Assembly: GCA_902800435.1 (NCBI GenBank)
Contig: CADCEQ010000073.1
Span: forward strand, 1-18,001
Source: an uncultured Prevotellaceae bacterium
Lineage (GTDB): Bacteria > Bacteroidota > Bacteroidia > Bacteroidales > Bacteroidaceae
Direction: 5' to 3'
DNA length: 18,001 nucleotides
The stretch's first letter is position 1. Each line of letters begins with the position of its first letter. The notes beneath the pieces are model-generated. The model saw only the letters and a program-made list of their open reading frames with translations. It was not told the origin of the DNA and did no database searches. Made by a program: the position numbers and the translations under genes. Below, piece after piece: positions 14,518-18,001 of the stretch.

Positions 14518-15989
14518 CGGCGGGCGACGGCGTGACGCTGGCACTCAGCGGCACAGCCACCGAGTACACCGTCAGCGGCATCACTGCCTACGAGGGCAAC
14601 CAAGGCATCAAGTACGGCACAACATACTATGCCGGCAGCGGCGACGCAGTCAGACTCACACTCAGCAACACCGCCACCGGCGACGTTCCCGAAGGCTACA
14701 AGTACGGCTACACCGCCAGCGCCGGCACCCTCATCGGCTCGACGCTCACCATGCCCGCTGAGGACGTGACCGTCAGCCCCGCCCTCCGCTCTACCCATGC
14801 GGCTGTCCCTGTCACCTACGTCGATGCCGACGGCAACACACAGACCGCACAGGCCATCGCCCTCGACGGCACGGAGACCAGCCTCGGAAGCAAAGGCAAA
14901 GAGACATGGTACTTCGTAGGACTGCCCACCGTAGCCTTCGACCACGCGCTCAACCTCAACGGCAACGTCCACCTCATCCTCGCCGACGGCTGCACCATGA
15001 ACGTCACGAGCAATGTCAATGGCATCGCTGTCAACGGCTCCCTGACCATCTACGGCCAGACCGAAGGCACTGGCACCCTCAACGCCACCGGCGGCAACAC
15101 CGGCATCTTTACCGATAGTGGCACCATCACCATCAGCGGCGGCAGGGTCACTGCCACCAGCGACAACGAAGGCATCCACACCGAAAGTGGCAACATCACC
15201 CTCGGCTGCACCACCGCCTCCGACTTCATTTATGCCAGCAGCTACTTCGTTTTCTCCGAAGAAGGCTCACTGAACATCGCTGGCCAGAGGCTCTACGACG
15301 AGGACGGCAATTATTACAGCGGCACGATCATTGACTACGCCGACCTCAACGGCAAGACCTTGCGCCTCTCTCCTGGCATCGCCCTCACCGCCCGTCAGGC
15401 TCCCGACGGCAACTACTGGACCACCTACTACAACGGCTTCCTGGGCTTCACCATCGACGACGACGAGCACGCCTGCGCCTACACCGCCACATACGGCGGC
15501 GACAAACTGACGCTGAAAAAACTGGGCAAGGAGATTCCCGCCGGCACGGCCGTCATCATCGTGGCCGACAACAGCGTGGTGAGCATGACCGCCACCACCC
15601 TCCCGGCCTACAACGACCCTAACGACCTGAGCGGCGTGGATGACGACACCCCGACCTCGGCCCTCGGCACCGGCACCTTCTACGTCCTCGGCATGACCAC
15701 CGTCGGCGACGAGAAGCACTTCGGCTTCCACCGCTACACGGGCTCGGAGATGGCCGCCCATAAGGCATTCATCCTCGTCGACAACAGCCAGGCCCCGGCC
15801 CGCAGCCTGACGATGGTCTTCGACGAAGCTTCGGGCATCGAGAGCCTCACCCCCGACGCCGCTCCCAAGCCCCAGGCCGCTGACCACTGGTTCACCCTCG
15901 ACGGTCGCCGCCTGCAGGCCAAGCCCACCGCCCCCGGCATCTACATCAACAATGGCAAAAAGGTCGTGACAATGGCAAAAAGGTCGTGA
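14430..15989 (+). pseudogene. Surface protein, C-terminal fragment
   Basis: This is the third frame of the same gene, readable from NTNTVTLTITNSYYTRTLGD at 14430; the first ATG lies at 14514. It contains a MPAEDVTV segment like that ending InlB-type repeats, then another beta-helix run (VHLILADGCTMNVTS, SLTIYGQ, TITISGGRVTA). At the end is WFTLDGRRLQAKPTAPGIY plus INNGKKVV, which resembles the C-terminal type IX-type sorting tails of Prevotella surface proteins. Such tails usually finish VVIK; here a 20-bp tandem duplication at 15949-15988 turns the end into VVTMAKRS. The complete reconstructed protein would be about 960 residues. A substrate or partner cannot be named. Confidence 0.75.
15949..15988 (+). 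repeat. 20-bp tandem duplication at the gene end
   Basis: The unit ACAATGGCAAAAAGGTCGTG occurs at 15949-15968 and again, identically, at 15969-15988. Removing one copy restores the reading NNGKKVVIK followed by TGA at 15995-15997, the usual tail of this protein type. Confidence 0.95.
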
Positions 15990-16010
15990 TTAAGTGAGAA
16001 GGCCGCTAAA

Positions 16011-16152
16011 GGGTCGCTCCGCTCAAAATTATAAAAAGAATGTGTCTTAATGGAACATTCTTGAATAAGAAAATTATCAAAAGGCTACGCCCCGGCACAA
16101 GTTCTTATAATTTTTTGAATTAATTTTCTGTTAATTTTGAGCGCAGCGACCC
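16011..16152. repeat. Intergenic repeat element, copy 1, with terminal inverted repeats
   Basis: The left end (16011-16031, GGGTCGCTCCGCTCAAAATT and one more A) is the inverse of the right end (16132-16152), with a single mismatch in ~20 bases. Between them is an AT-rich core with a short GC island (GGCTACGCCCCGGCACAAG). It contains no open frame. About 90 bp of it (16061-16152) recurs in the next element. It resembles a small non-autonomous mobile element or REP-like repeat, but no transposase is present. Confidence 0.7.
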
Positions 16153-16157
16153 ACCCG

Positions 16158-16280
16158 GTCGGCCTCACGGCCTCAAAATTATAAAAAAATTGAATAAGAA
16201 AATTATCAAAGGCTCCGCCCCGGCACAAGCTCTTATAATTTTTTGAATTAATTTTCTGTTAATTTTGAGCGAAGCGACCC
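16158..16280. repeat. Intergenic repeat element, copy 2
   Basis: Positions 16190-16280 repeat 16061-16152 with four substitutions or single-base gaps, all in or near the GC island and the right end. The CTCAAAATTATAAAAA block at 16172-16187 repeats 16022-16037. The left end carries a GGCC-tcac-GGCC hairpin (16161-16172) in place of the GGGTCGCTCC terminus. The 16 bases TGTGTCTTAATGGAAC near 16041-16056 of copy 1 have no counterpart. The remaining bases up to 16348 hold only the leader of the next small gene. Confidence 0.7.
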
Positions 16281-16348
16281 CACCGCTTTATCGAGCTCGA
16301 ACGAAATTCAAGGTAATCATCAAATAAAAACAAAAGGAGATAACAATT

Positions 16349-16504
16349 ATGAAGAGAACTTATATGAAACCCACGACGAAGGTCGTCCCCATTCAGCAGA
16401 GGCAGCAGCTGCTCTGCGGCAGTCCCTACGACAACCAGAAGTTGCTCAACGTCTACGACGACAACGAAGACGACTTCATCAACGAGAAGAAAAGCATCTG
16501 GTAA
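16349..16504 (+). CDS. 51-residue Prevotella-type short peptide
   Basis: ATG 16349 is preceded by AAAAGGAGA, one of the few good Shine-Dalgarno sequences in this window, at normal spacing. The product MKRTYMKPTTKVVPIQQRQQ, then LLCGSPYDNQKLLNVYDDNE and DDFINEKKSIW, follows the pattern of the many Bacteroidales short peptides that start MKK/R-Y-x-P-x-x-x-V and have a small hydrophobic LLxGS block near residue 21. Their role is not known to me. A cysteine at position 23 within LLCGS recalls a lipobox, but no hydrophobic signal stretch precedes it, so lipidation is doubtful. A strong hairpin follows 24 bp after the stop. Confidence 0.7.
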   Translation: MKRTYMKPTTKVVPIQQRQQLLCGSPYDNQKLLNVYDDNEDDFINEKKSIW

Positions 16505-16527
16505 GCCCCCCGCCGACCACGGCACAG

Positions 16528-16581
16528 ACAGACACAGACATCCCCTGCACCTCAGCCGGTGCAGGGGATGTCTGTGTCTGT
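16528..16581. terminator. 24-bp perfect hairpin between convergent genes
   Basis: Positions 16528-16551 pair without a mismatch with 16558-16581 around a six-base TCAGCC loop. An outer GACCAC (16515-16520) / GTGGTC block offers an alternative register. It stands between the 51-codon gene (plus) and the PIN toxin gene (minus), so it probably ends transcription from both sides. The T-tracts are weak (TTATGTTTT on the plus strand). Confidence 0.6.
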
Positions 16582-16597
16582 GGTCACGGGTTATGTT

Positions 16598-17011
16598 TTA
16601 AAAATCTATCTGCAGCAGGAACTCCTCGGACGTGAGGAACGGCAACTCGCAAAACTGCTGGAAGTCCTTCTTGTTGTTCGTCACGATGACGTCGCAGCCC
16701 GCAGCCTTGGCACACTGGTACTGCATCATGTCCTCGAAATCCTTCACCTCGAAGCCCAGGCCGGCATCCAACTGTTCGGCATCGCAGGGCAGCACCTCGA
16801 CGGGCTGTCGCATCATGCGAATCAGTTCATAGCGTTCAGCCGTGGGATGGTCACGCAGGATATACCCCATGTTGGCATACGAGAGATAAGAAGCATAAAT
16901 CTCTATGATGCCTTGCCGGCCCATTTCCAGAATGGCACCCGCAAAGTCAGCCTTGGCGCGTTCGAGACCATAGTCAAGCAATATGTTCGTGTCGAGAAAT
17001 ACTTTCTTCAT
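16598..17011 (-). CDS. PIN-domain ribonuclease toxin (VapC-like)
   Basis: The 137-residue protein begins MKKVFLDTNILLDYGLER, the PIN-domain start with metal-binding D7. Later acidic marks are D94 in KDFEDMMQYQCAKAAGCD and D116 in VTNNKKDF, followed by the usual C-terminal strand FLTSEEFL. The second canonical acidic residue, expected near residue 40-45, is not obvious; ASYLSYANMGY stands there. VapC-type toxins cut RNA and are held inactive by a partner protein. Its ATG overlaps the stop codon of the upstream gene (ATGA, 17008-17011), typical of translational coupling in such pairs. The RNA target cannot be inferred. Confidence 0.85.
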   Translation of the reverse strand: MKKVFLDTNILLDYGLERAKADFAGAILEMGRQGIIEIYASYLSYANMGYILRDHPTAERYELIRMMRQPVEVLPCDAEQLDAGLGFEVKDFEDMMQYQCAKAAGCDVIVTNNKKDFQQFCELPFLTSEEFLLQIDF

Positions 17012-17286
17012 AGTCCGAGAATATATTGCGTACGTTCATCCTCCTTCTCGCTCTCAGTCAATTTCATGCAACCGCGTAGCCTTGCAATCTCCGGCGAAAT
17101 CTTCAGCCGCTTGAACTTCTCGCGGATAATCTCCGCATTGCTCTTGGCCTCCACTACAGGCTCTTCCATCGACTCCGTGATGTACGTCACCACAATCTGC
17201 TTCTGCTCGCGGGTCATCCCGTCCAGCAGTCCCACATACGGTGCCAGCGGCGTCTCTTTGATTCTCTGTGCTGTTGTTGTCATCAT
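17008..17286 (-). CDS. Antitoxin of the PIN-domain pair
   Basis: This 92-residue, highly charged protein (MMTTTAQRIKETPLAPYV, later VVTYITESMEEP, then EIIREKFKRLKISPEIARLRG and ERTQYILGL) matches the small proteins that stand ahead of PIN genes in Bacteroidales. It has no classic ribbon-helix-helix or AbrB signature I can see, so its DNA-binding mode is unclear. The C-terminal part is probably the toxin-binding segment. The start could be either of two adjacent ATGs (17286 or 17283). It is led by a complete promoter at 17311-17342. Function is inferred mainly from the overlapping toxin gene. Confidence 0.75.
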   Translation of the reverse strand: MMTTTAQRIKETPLAPYVGLLDGMTREQKQIVVTYITESMEEPVVEAKSNAEIIREKFKRLKISPEIARLRGCMKLTESEKEDERTQYILGL

Positions 17287-17310
17287 CCTAACATGTTTGG
17301 TTCATGGTTG

Positions 17311-17342
17311 CAAAGTTACGCAAATTCTCCGAATAAAACAAA
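17311..17342 (-). promoter_or_regulatory. Consensus Bacteroidetes promoter of the toxin-antitoxin operon
   Basis: On the minus strand TTTG (17342-17339) is followed, after exactly 20 bp, by TAACTTTG (17318-17311). This is the best full TTTG / TAnnTTTG promoter in the window and lies 24 bp ahead of the antitoxin start. Confidence 0.8.
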
Positions 17343-17403
17343 ATATCAACATTTAAAATCAAAAACAATTATGGCAACAAAGTAACTGATCACCCTAGGC
17401 TCG

Positions 17404-17473
17404 TTCTTCAATGAAGAATCATGATTTCCTTCTTGTTCTGTCTGCTTCTGTTTATCCGCAGGAGCGGACAGAA
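17404..17473. other. Two inverted repeats in a gene-free stretch
   Basis: The stretch 17343-17528 has no convincing gene. It holds the palindrome TTCTTCAATGAAGAA (17404-17418) and an interrupted hairpin in which TTCTG (17446-17450) pairs with CAGAA (17469-17473) and TCCGC (17455-17459) with GCGGA (17464-17468), closed by an AGGA loop. Together with the following terminator they could belong to a small RNA. Confidence 0.4.
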
Positions 17474-17492
17474 AACGTTTGTCAAAAATAAG

Positions 17493-17527
17493 AAACGGCA
17501 GAATTTAGAAGTTTTGCCGTTTTTTTT
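17493..17527 (+). terminator. Orphan rho-independent terminator
   Basis: AAACGGCAGAA (17493-17503) pairs with TTTTGCCGTTT (17512-17522) through 11 pairs, one of them G-U, with an eight-base loop. Ts run on to 17527. This is a textbook terminator on the plus strand, yet no plus-strand gene lies between 16504 and here. On the minus strand the stem is followed by a weaker T-rich run. Confidence 0.7.
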
Positions 17528-17528
17528 G

Positions 17529-17536
17529 TAATTTTG
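17529..17536 (+). promoter_or_regulatory. Thioesterase gene promoter -7 element
   Basis: TAATTTTG fits TAnnTTTG and lies 28 bp ahead of the first ATG at 17565. The terminator ends just two bases upstream, so the usual -33 region falls within the terminator stem and shows no clear TTTG at the expected spacing. Confidence 0.5.
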
Positions 17537-17564
17537 CAGCCGATTTCAGCAATTGTGATTTAGG

Positions 17565-17999
17565 ATGATGATGACAGAAGAAAGAATTAATGAGTTTCGC
17601 AATGTGGTGCCGCTTCAGATACGTTTCAACGACGTTGACAAGTTCGGACACGTGAACAATACCATATATTTTCAGTTCTATGACTCTGGTAAGACTGACT
17701 ATGTCTCTACCGTGTGTAAAGGCTTTGACTGGAATCAGTATGCTATTTTCGTGGTGAAAATCGAGGTGGAGTTTTTTGCCCAGATAAAAGGTGAGGACAG
17801 GATTGCCGTTCGCACTCGTACAGTACACCTAGGCAACAAGAGTTTCCGTCTGGAACAGGAAATCTTTGACATTGACACGCAGGAAGTAAAGAGCCGATGC
17901 CTGTCGATATTGGTACTGTATGACCTGGAGCAAAAGCAGTCCATACCGTTTCCCGATGAATGGCGCCAAGCCATCAGAGACTATGATGGTATTCTATAG
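17565..17999 (+). CDS. Acyl-CoA thioesterase, hotdog fold (4HBT family)
   Basis: The 144-residue product has the 4-hydroxybenzoyl-CoA thioesterase pattern near its start: LQIRFNDVDKFGHVNNTIYF, with D23 and D25 near the expected catalytic position and the GHVNN turn. The central helix (YFQFYDSGKTDYV) follows, then the long antiparallel strands of a hotdog fold. Such enzymes split acyl-CoA thioesters in the cytoplasm and act as dimers or tetramers. The substrate cannot be deduced. The start could be any of three consecutive ATGs (17565, 17568, 17571). The gene is monocistronic as far as the window shows and its stop (TAG) lies at 17997-17999. Confidence 0.88.
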   Translation: MMMTEERINEFRNVVPLQIRFNDVDKFGHVNNTIYFQFYDSGKTDYVSTVCKGFDWNQYAIFVVKIEVEFFAQIKGEDRIAVRTRTVHLGNKSFRLEQEIFDIDTQEVKSRCLSILVLYDLEQKQSIPFPDEWRQAIRDYDGIL

Positions 18000-18001
18000 A
18001 A

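Noticed and set aside
13708..15887. Long minus-strand frames opposite the surface protein (14334-13708, 15179-14409, 15887-15267)
   Set aside because: They are antisense of repetitive GC-rich coding sequence, with Val/Ala/Gly/Asp-rich low-complexity translations and no start signals.

Overview
The window looks like a chromosomal segment of a Prevotella-like member of the Bacteroidales. The reasons are the TAnnTTTG-type -7 promoter elements ahead of most transcription units, the near absence of Shine-Dalgarno sequences, the gltBD / glnK-amtB-porin arrangement, and a surface protein and short peptides of the kind common in Prevotella. No tRNA, rRNA, CRISPR array, transposase or integrase was seen.

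Layout. (1) 1-6600: gltD and gltB (glutamate synthase) run leftwards and end at a clear terminator at 61-97. They are divergent from (2) 6233-8631: glnK (PII), amtB and a TorF-like porin, running rightwards. Together these form a nitrogen-assimilation locus. PII gates AmtB-mediated ammonium entry, the porin is probably the outer-membrane partner, and GltBD turns glutamine plus 2-oxoglutarate into glutamate. As written, gltB is broken: a 79-bp perfect inverted copy of the glnK promoter/leader (5687-5765 versus 6164-6242) replaces the conserved stretch after the first ~48 codons. (3) 8632-8964: tandem hairpins, a terminator and an unidentified coding remnant. (4) 9016-11514: a two-gene type II restriction-modification system, XamI-like endonuclease then N6-adenine methyltransferase. 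(5) 11607-16504: a membrane-embedded AraC-type regulator, a repeat-rich divergent promoter region, an unannotated 41-codon membrane peptide, and a large secreted beta-helix protein broken by two frameshifts and a 20-bp tandem duplication at its C-terminus. After these come a pair of ~120-140 bp intergenic repeat elements and a 51-codon peptide. (6) 16598-17286: a VapBC-like toxin-antitoxin pair on the minus strand. (7) 17340-17530: a gene-free stretch with hairpins and an orphan terminator. (8) 17565-17999: a hotdog-fold acyl-CoA thioesterase.

The most notable points are the gltB/glnK inverted duplication (a real rearrangement or an assembly chimera), the regulator plus four-operator plus micropeptide plus surface-protein module, and the paired repeats at 16011-16280. 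All identifications are by reading motifs; no database search was run.
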